Shown one piece after another: positions 27,264 to 37,719 of a stretch of 44,114 nucleotides of DNA. Positions within the stretch are counted from its first letter, which is position 1. Every line of letters starts with the position of its first letter. Source of the stretch: Microcaldota archaeon (GTDB taxonomy: Archaea; Micrarchaeota; Micrarchaeia; Micrarchaeales; CABMGC01); NCBI GenBank assembly GCA_021789155.1, contig JAJYJW010000006.1, forward strand, positions 1 to 44,114. Reading direction: 5' to 3'. A model generated the notes under the pieces. The model did not search any database and was not told the origin of the DNA. It worked only from the letters and a program-made list of their open reading frames with translations. Position numbers and translations under genes: made by a program.

Positions 27264-29393
27264 TCATATTGCAGGCGATTCTGCTTGAGAAATTATCTTT
27301 AGAGCTATCTCTTTACCGAATAAATCGATGAGTTTCTGCTCCGCACCCTCATTCCTCAAATCAGCGACTTTCCTTATTCCATTGTTGAACATCGCTCTTG
27401 CACGAACCCTTCCTACTTGCTCCAATCTTATCAGATCCAAAAGCTCCTGCTTTATTCCGTATCGTACGCGTTGCCGCAGCTCTATCAATCGCAATGGACT
27501 GACGTGTATAAGCCTCGCCATCTCCGATGCAGCATAGAGCAGCCAATCCGCGTTGCTCACCTTAGAAAATACCGCCCCTGGAGTTGTCCCGTATTTCTTT
27601 ACTAGATCCCGTTCGGGTATTTCGCTAGCCCAATCGTAAAGAAGCATTGCCGTGCTGAACGCACGTTCAGGGTAATAGTATTCTATCGTATCATAGTCGT
27701 TTTCTTCCTTAATCTGCAAGAGCTCGCAATAATACGAGAACTTGTCAAGGGAGTCTTTCGTTTCCTTGACATATGGGCGCATCTCCTCGCTTTGCGCTAT
27801 CATGAACAAATTAGCTATATCGTCTCTCTCCTTCCTTTCCAATATGTTGCACATCAGCCTTGCGGACATCGGATCTATGTAGAGCTCGCTTACCCTTGCG
27901 CCTAGCTTTGTTGCAGCGAGCATGTTCCCTTTTCGCTCTATGAACTGCCATTCCTCCAGTTCGTCTATTATCCTGTTGACGTGGCTTCTTATCAATGGCA
28001 TGCTAGAATATTGGTAGCCGTAAAACGTCTCTGCAAAGAACGCAGTTATGCTAGCTTCCATGGTGAGAAAGTCTGTTGCTATGAAGCTGAGTATGTGGGT
28101 TCTGAGAACCGGAAGTATGCTGAGCTTTGAATCAACAGGCTCGAGCTTTCCCATCAAGTACTTCCTGCTCATCATGTCTCGATCATGCGCTGACCTAGCT
28201 ATCAAAAGCGCTATGCCATGCGAATCATACCCCGGTCTTCCTGCCCTTCCAAATAATTGGCTAACCTCGTTAACGCCAATTGGCTCCGATCCACCACCTG
28301 TAAATCTCGTTGTGTCTCGCACTAGAACCGTATTCGCGGGAAGGTTAACGCCTAAGCCGAGAGTGGTCGTTGCGCATATGAGCTTTATCATTCCAGATTT
28401 GAACGCATCCTCTATGATTTTTCTCTGCTCGTTCACTAACCCGCTATGATGAAACGCTGTACCCTTCGCTATGCAAGCCGCAAGCCTTTCGCACTGCATA
28501 GTAGGTTTACCCAAAACGTGCAAAATCTGATGCGAAAGTCCTTCAAGACCCAATTTCTCATTATCTGTTAGCCTGTCCTTAACTATCTCTGCAAGTCTTT
28601 CGGCGCCAGCTTCTGTGTTCCTCTTCGTAGCATAAAATGATAGCATTTGCTTGTTCCTAGACAAAACGTCTTCCAGTATTCTGTATTCAGAGAGTTTGCT
28701 CGTACCTTTGAGCTTGTCTTCTCCATCAATGTAGTAAACGGTATCCTCTAGAACAACTCCTTTGTCGAGTTTCACTGATCGATAATCGCTGGTGACCAAT
28801 TCCGCATCCAGCCAATCAGCTATCTCATTGGCATTGCCTATAGTTGCACTCAGTGCAACTATCTGCGCACTTGGACATATTCTCTTCAATCTTGATATCA
28901 ATACTTCGAGTGTTGGTCCTCTAGAGGAATCGCCGAGCATATGCACTTCATCTACAACTATGCAACCTATCCTGCTCAACCAATTAGCGCCATGTCTTAT
29001 CAAACTGTCGAATTTCTCCGTAGATGCAAATATCATATCGTACTTCTCAAGCCAGATATCAAGAGAATCAAGATCTCCTATTGATATTGCAACCTTAAGA
29101 TAAGGATATGCTGCCTTGAATTCTGCATATTTTTCAGAAGTTAGGGCGCGCATTGGAGCTATGTAAACCGATTTTTTACCTGTGCCTATGGTACAACGCG
29201 TCATTGCCATCTCTGCAATGAGGGTTTTGCCGCTTGCTGTGGGCGAAGCTACAACCATGTTCCTGCCTTTGAGCAGACCGCTTTGCACGGCTAGCTCTTG
29301 AGGCGGAGTCAATGTTTTTATGCCCCTTGTATCTATAGAATCTATTATTTCTCTGGGGAGCATTCCCTCTAAGTTGCTTATGCTGTAAGGCAT
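27264..29393 (-). CDS. hel308: Ski2-like helicase, Hel308
   Basis: 709 aa; VVASPTASGKTLIAEMAM, VVDEVHMLGDSSRGPTLEVLISRLK, ALSATIGNANEIADWL, AFHHSGLVNEQRKIIEDAF, LFGRAGRPGYD. Confidence 0.94.
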   Translation of the reverse strand: MPYSISNLEGMLPREIIDSIDTRGIKTLTPPQELAVQSGLLKGRNMVVASPTASGKTLIAEMAMTRCTIGTGKKSVYIAPMRALTSEKYAEFKAAYPYLKVAISIGDLDSLDIWLEKYDMIFASTEKFDSLIRHGANWLSRIGCIVVDEVHMLGDSSRGPTLEVLISRLKRICPSAQIVALSATIGNANEIADWLDAELVTSDYRSVKLDKGVVLEDTVYYIDGEDKLKGTSKLSEYRILEDVLSRNKQMLSFYATKRNTEAGAERLAEIVKDRLTDNEKLGLEGLSHQILHVLGKPTMQCERLAACIAKGTAFHHSGLVNEQRKIIEDAFKSGMIKLICATTTLGLGVNLPANTVLVRDTTRFTGGGSEPIGVNEVSQLFGRAGRPGYDSHGIALLIARSAHDRDMMSRKYLMGKLEPVDSKLSILPVLRTHILSFIATDFLTMEASITAFFAETFYGYQYSSMPLIRSHVNRIIDELEEWQFIERKGNMLAATKLGARVSELYIDPMSARLMCNILERKERDDIANLFMIAQSEEMRPYVKETKDSLDKFSYYCELLQIKEENDYDTIEYYYPERAFSTAMLLYDWASEIPERDLVKKYGTTPGAVFSKVSNADWLLYAASEMARLIHVSPLRLIELRQRVRYGIKQELLDLIRLEQVGRVRARAMFNNGIRKVADLRNEGAEQKLIDLFGKEIALKIISQAESPAI

Positions 29394-29483
29394 GCATTTC
29401 TATACGCATTTCAGATTGAAATAGCTATCATTAGCGTAGAGAAAGTTTCAGTAAGATATTTATAGCGAAGTGCTGATGTTTAA

Positions 29484-32400
29484 ATGGGTAATTGCATCAA
29501 AGTTGTGAATAAAAAGAGGCCAACAAATAAAGTCAAAGCGCAATCCGCGATTGAATATATGCTTTCGTACAGCTGGGCGATAATAGTAGTAGCGGTTGTC
29601 TTCGTGCTTTTGTACCTGTTCGTATTCGTTCCTGGAACTATCGCACCTAACACATGCACGTTCAGCAACGGTGCCAATTGCCAGGCGATAGTGTTTGGAT
29701 CAAATTCGCAGAATAGCGCTTTCGCGGTTCTTCTGTCTAACAACCAGCAATTCGCGATAATAAATCCTATACTGTACATTAACACGACGCAATATGGCGT
29801 TCTAACCGCAACATGCGCACCAAACCTGATTCTTCCAGGAGGTGCGATGATTTGCAGCAACACTATTTCAACAACGAGTTCGCCAGGGTCTTTGGTTTAT
29901 GGAAAAGTAATTTTGCAGGCGATTCCTTGTCCAAGTACAATCTATAACCAGTGCACCAGTGGCAACATACAGGACTATGCAGGTACTTTCTCAACACATT
30001 CGCAACCAATCCTCTCATCTACACCTATAAGCATAACACTTTCTACAACGAATACTACCCAATTGATAGGTGGAGGCTACGATCCTTTGATTGCAACTGT
30101 GAAGATGCTTGGCTATCCGGTAACAGGGGCTACCGTGGTATATTCTGCAGTTACGAATCCACAGTATGCGCAATTCTCCCCTAACGTAACTACGACCACA
30201 TCCAATGGAACAGCAGTTTCAGAGTTTTCGGGATTAGGGAACGCAGCAACAGGTACAGAAGTACAAGTAAAGGCGACTTATGCGGGGGTCGACTCTAATA
30301 TAGTAACGATTACTTTGCAAGCGCCTGTAGGGGTGACATTTACTCTTAACCCTGCGCAGATGTCTGGAGTAAGCGCAACAACCACGGTGCTCACCATTGA
30401 CAGCATGCCATATGTTTATAGCCAATTCACGAATGGGGAACTTACAGTTAACCTCGCACCTAACTCTCAGCACACATACTCTTTTTCCAGTGGGATAAGC
30501 GCAGGAACAGGAATACAATACGGGAATCCTTCATTTGACAATAACTGCGGAGTGTCTTCTGCAGCGGGGCAGCTCTCCGTTGGAACTGCAGGTTGCTCTA
30601 CCACAGTAAACTACAAACTGCAATACTATTTAACGATTACACAGAGCGGTGATGGAACATCATACACCCTATCACCATCGTCAGGATGGCAGGATGCGGG
30701 CAGTTTGATAACGATAAACGAACAGCTATCAGATTCGATAAACAATGTGGCGCTTGGATGGACCGGAACATCATCATATTCCTGCCCTAGCTTATACTGC
30801 TATACTGGAAGCGCGACAAGCAATACATTCACCATGAATTCGCCTACTACAGAACAGGCAAATATTAACGCAATATATTCATTAACGTTGAAAATTGCAA
30901 GCTCTACTACACCTACAATGGAAACTGGAGTCAACAGCAATACTATAGTAAGTCTAACAGGTGCTGGGATTCCTGCTTCGCTTACGTACTCACAATTTCC
31001 TTATACAGTAAGGGTAATTTCAGGCAACTCTATAAGTTATACATACCAAAGCGGTGTGCAGGCTTCTACGAATGACGGAATACGATATTTGTTTACTAGC
31101 ACAAAAACGGATAACAGTTGTGCGACTGGAAGCAGCGTCTCTGGAAGTATAACCGTAAGCGGGACATGCACTGAACTTACAGGTAACTACCAGCCGCAGG
31201 ATCAGATAAGTTTTGCGGCTTACAACTCGATAGATTTCAGCGTAGACACCGCAGTTTCTAACGTTATAACATTTGGGACGAATAGATACACTTGCACCAC
31301 TCCCGCGACCAGCTGCGTCGCAGTGACACAATGGCAGAACTACAATACTCCATTGGCATACAGCTATGTTGGAGGAGCATTAAGCACGACAGGAGGGGAA
31401 CGTTGGATATTTGCTAGCACGACAGGTACGTCTGGATGTAGCATAGCAAGCACAACTGCAAATGCGTCTACCGTTACTCCGACGTCACCATGCACCGTTA
31501 CTGCATATGAAACCAAGCAATTCCTTGTTTCGGTATCGTTTACAAATGTTACGAATCCGAAATACTTTACAAGTGCAGATCCGTCAATTCCCGATCCAAA
31601 CTTCTTCACCCTTTCTGGAATAAGCAATGGCGGAATCAATACTGAAGCGCTCTACCTGACCCCAGGATCTTATTCATATTCATTCAACCTTGACAACACT
31701 TTCTCTGGCTATTATGCGCTCTACAATACTGACCAAGGCTACGTGAACTATGGTCCTGGCGGCGCACCTAATGTACAGTATAAGTACAGGGCAAGCGATG
31801 GTGGTTGTGGATTTACAACAAGCCCTACCACAACTTCTGGGAGCATAACCGTAGGCTTAACACCATGCAGCGCAACTGTTGTATTTGTGTCTAAGTACTC
31901 CCTAGTCACTAGCAGCACTGACTCATGCACTATTAATCCTGCACAGGGGATTCTCTATTATGAATCTGTAGGTACATCAACTCCAATAGGAAGCACTGCT
32001 ATGAATACCTGTGGAGTAGATTCCTTCGGATATTGGAGCTGCACAGGCTCAGGATGTTTCTGGGGTAGTACTCCCACCACTTCGTGTCCAACATTGAGCG
32101 GTTATACCTATGAAGGCACATCTGGAGGCACATGTTACTATTGTGCTGATACGATTAGCAATTCTTGCGGTACTGGCATCACCTTAGGTTCTGGATCGAT
32201 AAACGGCTGCACTTATCCCGGGGCAGGTAGAAATTGTTTGTATGCGCTGACCACCTCGCCTTATTCGCAAAGCGGAACTACTACTTACTCTTCAGTGGCA
32301 AGCATAACCTCGTGGAGCCCAATAACACAGCAGGCACATTACACGAGTCCGCCGACAACATATACTGCATCATGCAGCACAGGTTCATACATACAAACCT

Positions 32401-32813
32401 GCTTACAATCTGGGCAGAGCTATGGCGGGCTTGAAGGCGAAGGATGCTGGACGCCAATGCAACCTCTAGCAGGAGCAAATGGAGGAAGCGTGACGGTTAC
32501 AAACGGAGGGTGCATGATGTATGGCATAGCCAGCGGATCCACTGGAGCGCCGTATGAATGGACAGACTGCTTCGTCGCAGGAAGCTGCGGTTATCAGTGG
32601 CTGCAACTTAAGGACACTGCCATGTATAACACGCAAAGCTGCACGGGCACATGGACATGCACCAATACAGGTTCAGCGGCACAGTGTGGAAGTTCCTACG
32701 ATACTTGCCTTTCAGGGAGCGCATCTGGAGCCAGCACATCGTGTGACACGTGCACGTCAGTAACCATGACCGTAAAAGACTGCCAGCTATCTTATACTGA
32801 CGGTTGTCCATAA
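29484..32813 (+). CDS. Giant pilin-like secreted protein: class III signal peptide, Ig-like and Cys-paired repeats, Cys-rich C-terminus
   Basis: 1109 aa; KAQSAIEYMLSYSWAIIVVAVVFVLLYLFVFVPG; Big_1-like GGGYDPLIATVKMLGYPVTGATVVYSA; Cys-pair repeats. Confidence 0.88.
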   Translation: MGNCIKVVNKKRPTNKVKAQSAIEYMLSYSWAIIVVAVVFVLLYLFVFVPGTIAPNTCTFSNGANCQAIVFGSNSQNSAFAVLLSNNQQFAIINPILYINTTQYGVLTATCAPNLILPGGAMICSNTISTTSSPGSLVYGKVILQAIPCPSTIYNQCTSGNIQDYAGTFSTHSQPILSSTPISITLSTTNTTQLIGGGYDPLIATVKMLGYPVTGATVVYSAVTNPQYAQFSPNVTTTTSNGTAVSEFSGLGNAATGTEVQVKATYAGVDSNIVTITLQAPVGVTFTLNPAQMSGVSATTTVLTIDSMPYVYSQFTNGELTVNLAPNSQHTYSFSSGISAGTGIQYGNPSFDNNCGVSSAAGQLSVGTAGCSTTVNYKLQYYLTITQSGDGTSYTLSPSSGWQDAGSLITINEQLSDSINNVALGWTGTSSYSCPSLYCYTGSATSNTFTMNSPTTEQANINAIYSLTLKIASSTTPTMETGVNSNTIVSLTGAGIPASLTYSQFPYTVRVISGNSISYTYQSGVQASTNDGIRYLFTSTKTDNSCATGSSVSGSITVSGTCTELTGNYQPQDQISFAAYNSIDFSVDTAVSNVITFGTNRYTCTTPATSCVAVTQWQNYNTPLAYSYVGGALSTTGGERWIFASTTGTSGCSIASTTANASTVTPTSPCTVTAYETKQFLVSVSFTNVTNPKYFTSADPSIPDPNFFTLSGISNGGINTEALYLTPGSYSYSFNLDNTFSGYYALYNTDQGYVNYGPGGAPNVQYKYRASDGGCGFTTSPTTTSGSITVGLTPCSATVVFVSKYSLVTSSTDSCTINPAQGILYYESVGTSTPIGSTAMNTCGVDSFGYWSCTGSGCFWGSTPTTSCPTLSGYTYEGTSGGTCYYCADTISNSCGTGITLGSGSINGCTYPGAGRNCLYALTTSPYSQSGTTTYSSVASITSWSPITQQAHYTSPPTTYTASCSTGSYIQTCLQSGQSYGGLEGEGCWTPMQPLAGANGGSVTVTNGGCMMYGIASGSTGAPYEWTDCFVAGSCGYQWLQLKDTAMYNTQSCTGTWTCTNTGSAAQCGSSYDTCLSGSASGASTSCDTCTSVTMTVKDCQLSYTDGCP

Positions 32814-32901
32814 GTCTATTTTGTAGCTGCGCATGGCAGCTACTCTATTTTTTCCATGCAAAACGCTTTTATTAGTTAATTGCAAGAAGGTAGTGATTCC
32901 T

Positions 32902-35418
32902 ATGGTATTCAACATGCATAAAACCGTCGGAAATATGGTTTACCCTACAAACTACATTTTAAGATTTGAACCTGACATGAAAACGTTCAAGACGCATTTC
33001 ACTGAGCAGATAAAATGCTTTGCTAAGAAGAGAACAAGGCTGGTTAAGCTCAATTCAAAGGAGATAAGCATAAGTTCCGCGAAAATAGTCCAAAATGGAA
33101 TTTCGCAGAATGCATCGATAAGGTATTCAAAGAAGGATGAAGAGGTACATTTTGCATTCAAAAAGCAAGTGAAAGGAGAATTCACGATTTCTATAGACGC
33201 AATATGCGAAAACAACGAACTCATGTATGGCTTTTACAGAAGCAGATATACGGACAAGAAAGGGAGGGAACAATACTTGCTCAGTTCGCAATTCGAGCCT
33301 GCAGATGCGAGAGCTGCTTTCGTGTGTTTCGACGAGCCGGAATTCAAAGCAACATACGACGTTAGCATGCTGGTAGATAAAGAGCTTGAGGCAATATCGA
33401 ATTCGGCGGTGAAAAGCACGTCTACGCAAGGAAAGAAGAAACTTGTTACTTTCTACACCTCTCCGAAGATGTCAAGCTATCTCCTCTACTTAGGGGTTGG
33501 TAAATTCGACAGAGTGGAAGGAAGAGCAGGAAAGATAAAGATAAGCGTGCTCACAATTCCTGGAAAGAAGGATTACGCGAAGCTTCCTCTCGAATACGCG
33601 AAGAAATTCGTTGCGTTTTATCAGAATTATTTCGGGATAGATTATCCGCTACCCAAACTTGATCTTCTCGCGATACCGGATTTTGCGGCAGGAGCGATGG
33701 AAAACTGGGGTGCAATCACGTTCAGAGAAGCGCGTCTGCTTGTCGATGAGAAAAGCAGCATAGGCACGAAGAAGGATGTTGCAACCGTAATAGCACACGA
33801 ACTTACTCATCAGTGGTTCGGCGACCTAGTAACGATGAAATGGTGGGACGATCTATGGTTGAACGAAAGCTTTGCGGAATTCATGAGCACAAAGGCAGTT
33901 CATTCCACGTATCCAAAATGGGACATGGATCTTCTCTATTACGAAGATACCATAGCAGGAGCATTCAACGCAGATTCGTTGAAGAGCACTCACCCTATAA
34001 ACGTCCCGATAAACAGGGCATCAGAAGTAAATTCGATATTCGATGCCATAAGCTATGACAAAGGGGGAAGCGTGCTTTTGATGCTTGAGGATTATGTTGG
34101 CAAGGACTCTTTCCAGAAGGGGTTGCACGAATACCTCAGCAAGAATGCCTACGGAAATGCGACAAAGGAAGACTTGTGGAATGCAATACACAATGCTGCG
34201 CAAGAAGACGGAAAGAAAGTTGAAGTTCCAAAGGTAATGAAAGCATGGGTAAACAAACCTGGCTACCCCATAGTCTACGTGAAGAAAGTAAGACACACCT
34301 ATATGCTTAACCAGAAAAGGTTCTCATTGCTCAAGGACATAGAAGGGACTTGGCCAATACCGATGCACTACAAGGCAACGTATTCCAATGGAGGCATGAC
34401 TGTAGAAAGCAAGCAGCATAACATCGCATTGCTAGATGAATGGATAAAGCTCAACTACGGGCAGAAGGGCTTGTATAGGGTAAGTTACGAGCAACAGCTG
34501 CTGAATAAGATCTTCGAAGTCATAGAGAATAAGGAACTTGGGGCAGTAGACGCATGGGGAATAAGCAACGACATGTTCGCATTCGTAAGATCAGGTCGCT
34601 CGAATCTTGACGCTTACCTGAAATTCGTCGACAAATGCGGCAACGTTGGATATCCGGCGAGCGCAAGCATATCCTCTGGACTCGGATGGCTGGCAAACAT
34701 GACCTATGGAACGCGAGCATATGAAAAGGTAAAGACAACAAGCATGAGGTTCCACAAACCAATACTAAAAAAACTGGGATGGAAGACGATAGAAGGTGAG
34801 AAGACCACCGACACTGAAATGCGAAGCCATGCAATAGCGGCGCTTGGAATTCTCGGCGATGATGAAACACTCGCGAAGATAAAGGAATTATTCTCGAAAT
34901 TCACAAAGGGTAATGCAATCGATGTGAACATACGCGGGGCAGTTTATGGAGTTTCAGCTTGGTATGGCAACCTGAATACTTTCAATCTTCTAGTAAACAG
35001 ATACAAGAAAGAACAGGTGCAAGATGAGAAAAGGAGGCTTCTCTTTGCAATAGCTGGGTTCTCCGACGAAAAATTACTCAGAAAGGCACTCGCATTCGCC
35101 TATTCCAAAGACGTGAGATTACAGGATTCGATATTCATACCTGGAACTGTTGGCGGAAATCCCATAGGCAAGAAGTTCATATGGGCATGGACAACGAAGA
35201 ATTGGAAGATGCTTACGAACAAGTATAGCGAGGGAACGCATATGCTAAACAGCATAGTCATGGCAAACTCTGCGCAGTGTGAATTGGAAAACGCGAGAAG
35301 CATAAAGAGGTTCTTTGCTAAGAAAGGAGCCATGAGAGACGACATAAAAAGAGGAGTTGCGCAGGCAATGGAAAGAATAGAGGCAAACGCGAAATTCTTC
35401 GATAGAAACTGCAAGTAA
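32902..35418 (+). CDS. M1 family zinc aminopeptidase (tricorn-interacting factor F2/F3-like)
   Basis: GAMENWGAITFRE and HELTHQWFGDLVTMKWWDDLWLNESFAEF; internal ATG at 32902 preferred. Confidence 0.95.
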   Translation: MVFNMHKTVGNMVYPTNYILRFEPDMKTFKTHFTEQIKCFAKKRTRLVKLNSKEISISSAKIVQNGISQNASIRYSKKDEEVHFAFKKQVKGEFTISIDAICENNELMYGFYRSRYTDKKGREQYLLSSQFEPADARAAFVCFDEPEFKATYDVSMLVDKELEAISNSAVKSTSTQGKKKLVTFYTSPKMSSYLLYLGVGKFDRVEGRAGKIKISVLTIPGKKDYAKLPLEYAKKFVAFYQNYFGIDYPLPKLDLLAIPDFAAGAMENWGAITFREARLLVDEKSSIGTKKDVATVIAHELTHQWFGDLVTMKWWDDLWLNESFAEFMSTKAVHSTYPKWDMDLLYYEDTIAGAFNADSLKSTHPINVPINRASEVNSIFDAISYDKGGSVLLMLEDYVGKDSFQKGLHEYLSKNAYGNATKEDLWNAIHNAAQEDGKKVEVPKVMKAWVNKPGYPIVYVKKVRHTYMLNQKRFSLLKDIEGTWPIPMHYKATYSNGGMTVESKQHNIALLDEWIKLNYGQKGLYRVSYEQQLLNKIFEVIENKELGAVDAWGISNDMFAFVRSGRSNLDAYLKFVDKCGNVGYPASASISSGLGWLANMTYGTRAYEKVKTTSMRFHKPILKKLGWKTIEGEKTTDTEMRSHAIAALGILGDDETLAKIKELFSKFTKGNAIDVNIRGAVYGVSAWYGNLNTFNLLVNRYKKEQVQDEKRRLLFAIAGFSDEKLLRKALAFAYSKDVRLQDSIFIPGTVGGNPIGKKFIWAWTTKNWKMLTNKYSEGTHMLNSIVMANSAQCELENARSIKRFFAKKGAMRDDIKRGVAQAMERIEANAKFFDRNCK

Positions 35419-35446
35419 GAAAATTTACTAAAAAGAAAAAGAGGTG

Positions 35447-35470
35447 TTTTGCGCCAAATTTGGCGCAAAA
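35447..35470. terminator. 24-bp perfect palindrome between convergent genes; candidate bidirectional terminator
   Basis: TTTTGCGCCAAATTTGGCGCAAAA followed by taaaaaa; lies between the M1 aminopeptidase (+) and S10 (-). Confidence 0.5.
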
Positions 35471-35484
35471 TAAAAAACTTAGGG

Positions 35485-35790
35485 TTAGCTAAGAGTCATT
35501 TCTATGTGCACTGAGTCAGGAACAGAGATGCGCATTATCTGACGCAAAGCCTGTTCGCTTCCCTCTATGTGCACTAGCCATTTGTGCATTGACATTTCCC
35601 AGTGGTCGAATGTGTGGCTTCCGTTCGAGCAAGGAGTCTTCCTTGTAGAAATCTTCATCTTGTGCGTAGGAAGAGGGATTGGTCCCTTCTTCTTCACGCC
35701 CAAGCTCTTTGCTATGTCGGTTATCTGCTTTGCAATACTAACCACTGCGTTTTTGTTGCTGCTTATGATTTTTATCTTAGCTACTGGCAT
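35485..35790 (-). CDS. rps10: Ribosomal protein uS10
   Basis: KIKIISSNKNAVVSIAKQITDIAKSLGVKKKGPIPLPTHKMKISTRKTPCSNGSHTFDHWEMSMHKWLVHI. Confidence 0.95.
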   Translation of the reverse strand: MPVAKIKIISSNKNAVVSIAKQITDIAKSLGVKKKGPIPLPTHKMKISTRKTPCSNGSHTFDHWEMSMHKWLVHIEGSEQALRQIMRISVPDSVHIEMTLS

Positions 35791-35800
35791 TGCAACACTC

Positions 35801-37069
35801 TTACATCTGCTTCTTCACTACGTCGAGTACTACTCCTGCTGCGACCGTCTTACCCATGTCCCTTATTGCGAATCTTCCTAATTGTGGGAAGTCGCTGTAC
35901 TTTTCTATTACTACTGGGCGTGAAGGCTTTATCTTCACTATTGCGACATCTCCGTTCTTCAGGAATTCTGCCTTTCCTGTTGATGCGCCGGTCTTAGGAT
36001 CCTTCTTGTCCTGTATCTCCACTATAGTTGCTGCTATCTGAGCAGTATGTATGTGGAATACTGGAGTGTATCCTGCAGCTATGGCAGTTGGGTGGTTTAT
36101 AACCACTATCTGTGCAGTGAATTCCTCTGCTACTGTTGGAGGGTTATTCGCCGGGCCAACTACGTCTCCTCTCTTTATGAGGTTCCTGTCTACTCCCTTT
36201 ACGTTGAATCCGATGTTGTCGCCAGGTTCTGCCTGCTGCAAAGCCTGCTTATGCATTTCGATGCTCTTTACGTCGGTCTTTACGTTGCCAGGCATGAACA
36301 CTATGTTGTCGCCAGGGTGCATTACTCCGGTTTCTACCTTTCCTACAGGTACGGTTCCGAATCCAGATATGCTGTATACGTCCTGTATCGGAAGTCTCAA
36401 TGGCTTGTCAGTCGGCTTAGGGAATATCTTGAAGTTGTTGAGTGCTTCGAGTAATGTTGGGCCTGTGTACCATGCCATCTTGTCCGACTTTGCAGCTACG
36501 TTGTCTCCAGCGAGTGCAGAATATGGAACGAACTGTATGGCGTTTACGTCATAACCTATTGATTTCAAGAATGTGGTTACGTTTGCCTTCATGTCTTCGT
36601 ACTTTACGCGATCATATCCTGCTGCGTCTATCTTGTTTATTCCGACTATTATCTGAGGAACTCCGAGGATCTTTGCAAGGAATGCGTGTTCCTTTGTCTG
36701 TTCCTGAACTCCATCTACGCATGAAACTACGAGCACTGCTCCGTCTGCTTGGCTTGCTCCGGTAATCATGTTCTTTACGAAGTCCTTGTGGCCAGGTGCG
36801 TCTATGACTGTGAAGTAGTACTTTTCAGTCTTGAATTCCTTGTGGTTTATGTCGATTGTAATGCCTCTTTCCTTTTCTTCCTTCAAGGTATCCATGACGA
36901 AAGCGAACTCAAATGTAGGCTTGTTGAACTTTGCCGCCTCTTCCTTGAGCTTCTTCATGTCCTGCTCGGAAACTGCCTTTGTCTCATAAAGCAATCTTCC
37001 TACAGTAGTTGACTTACCGTGGTCTACGTGTCCTATGAACACTATATTCATGTGTGGTTTTTCTGCCAT
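35801..37069 (-). CDS. tuf: Translation elongation factor 1-alpha
   Basis: NIVFIGHVDHGKSTTVGRLLYETKAVSEQDMKK...ERGITIDINHKEFKT...DAPGHKDFVKNMITGASQADGAVLVV. Confidence 0.97.
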   Translation of the reverse strand: MAEKPHMNIVFIGHVDHGKSTTVGRLLYETKAVSEQDMKKLKEEAAKFNKPTFEFAFVMDTLKEEKERGITIDINHKEFKTEKYYFTVIDAPGHKDFVKNMITGASQADGAVLVVSCVDGVQEQTKEHAFLAKILGVPQIIVGINKIDAAGYDRVKYEDMKANVTTFLKSIGYDVNAIQFVPYSALAGDNVAAKSDKMAWYTGPTLLEALNNFKIFPKPTDKPLRLPIQDVYSISGFGTVPVGKVETGVMHPGDNIVFMPGNVKTDVKSIEMHKQALQQAEPGDNIGFNVKGVDRNLIKRGDVVGPANNPPTVAEEFTAQIVVINHPTAIAAGYTPVFHIHTAQIAATIVEIQDKKDPKTGASTGKAEFLKNGDVAIVKIKPSRPVVIEKYSDFPQLGRFAIRDMGKTVAAGVVLDVVKKQM

Positions 37070-37200
37070 TCATTCACCATTCATTGATTGAACATCACGA
37101 ATTAGGATAAGCTATATCCGTTACCGTTGATATTACGATGAATATTTGGCACAGGTAATATTTAAAGCTTTCGCATGCTTTTCTCTCTATAAATATGCCA

Positions 37201-37686
37201 TCAGGAACGCTTGCTTAGCCTCATGCTGCATGTACTGAACATCGCGATGAACTTTGCCGCGCTCAGTATGTGCTTACCATTTATCCTCAGGCCGAAACTC
37301 TCTAGTATTATGCGTTCCTTAAGAGAAAGCTTGTTTATTTCTATGCCCTTTTCGGTTGAAAAGCCCCGCGAGTCGAAGATACCTCCGAAATAGTTCGAGG
37401 AGTATGAGTTGAAGTAGCGGAATATGTAGGTTTGCTTATCCCTTATGAGCGCAATTTGCCTCGCTATTTTCGAATGATAAAAATGCACGTCTATGATCGA
37501 GTCGTTTTTATCTATCATTATCTTATCGGGTTTTGCGCCGAGTTTTACGGCACATGAAACGAACCTTTCGGCTATAGCATCGTTGTTTGTCTTGAGGCAC
37601 ACTTCGCTCTTCTCCTTTCCTTGATAAGATACGCCTGCAAGGTAGCACATCTCATCGCTTAGCTCAGGTCGCATGATACCATTCAA
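37201..37686 (-). CDS. Degenerate LAGLIDADG-like protein
   Basis: 161 aa; YLAGVSYQGKEKSEVCLKTNNDAIAERFV and SSNYFGGIFDSRGFSTEKGIEI resemble paired LAGLIDADG motifs; no intein or intron host visible. Confidence 0.55.
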   Translation of the reverse strand: MNGIMRPELSDEMCYLAGVSYQGKEKSEVCLKTNNDAIAERFVSCAVKLGAKPDKIMIDKNDSIIDVHFYHSKIARQIALIRDKQTYIFRYFNSYSSNYFGGIFDSRGFSTEKGIEINKLSLKERIILESFGLRINGKHILSAAKFIAMFSTCSMRLSKRS

Positions 37687-37719
37687 TTTTTCAGTAATAA
37701 AAACCGATAGGTATGCGAA

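Noticed and set aside
36047-37012. Plus-strand ORFs inside EF-1alpha
   Set aside because: Antisense shadows of a highly conserved gene; no recognisable domains.
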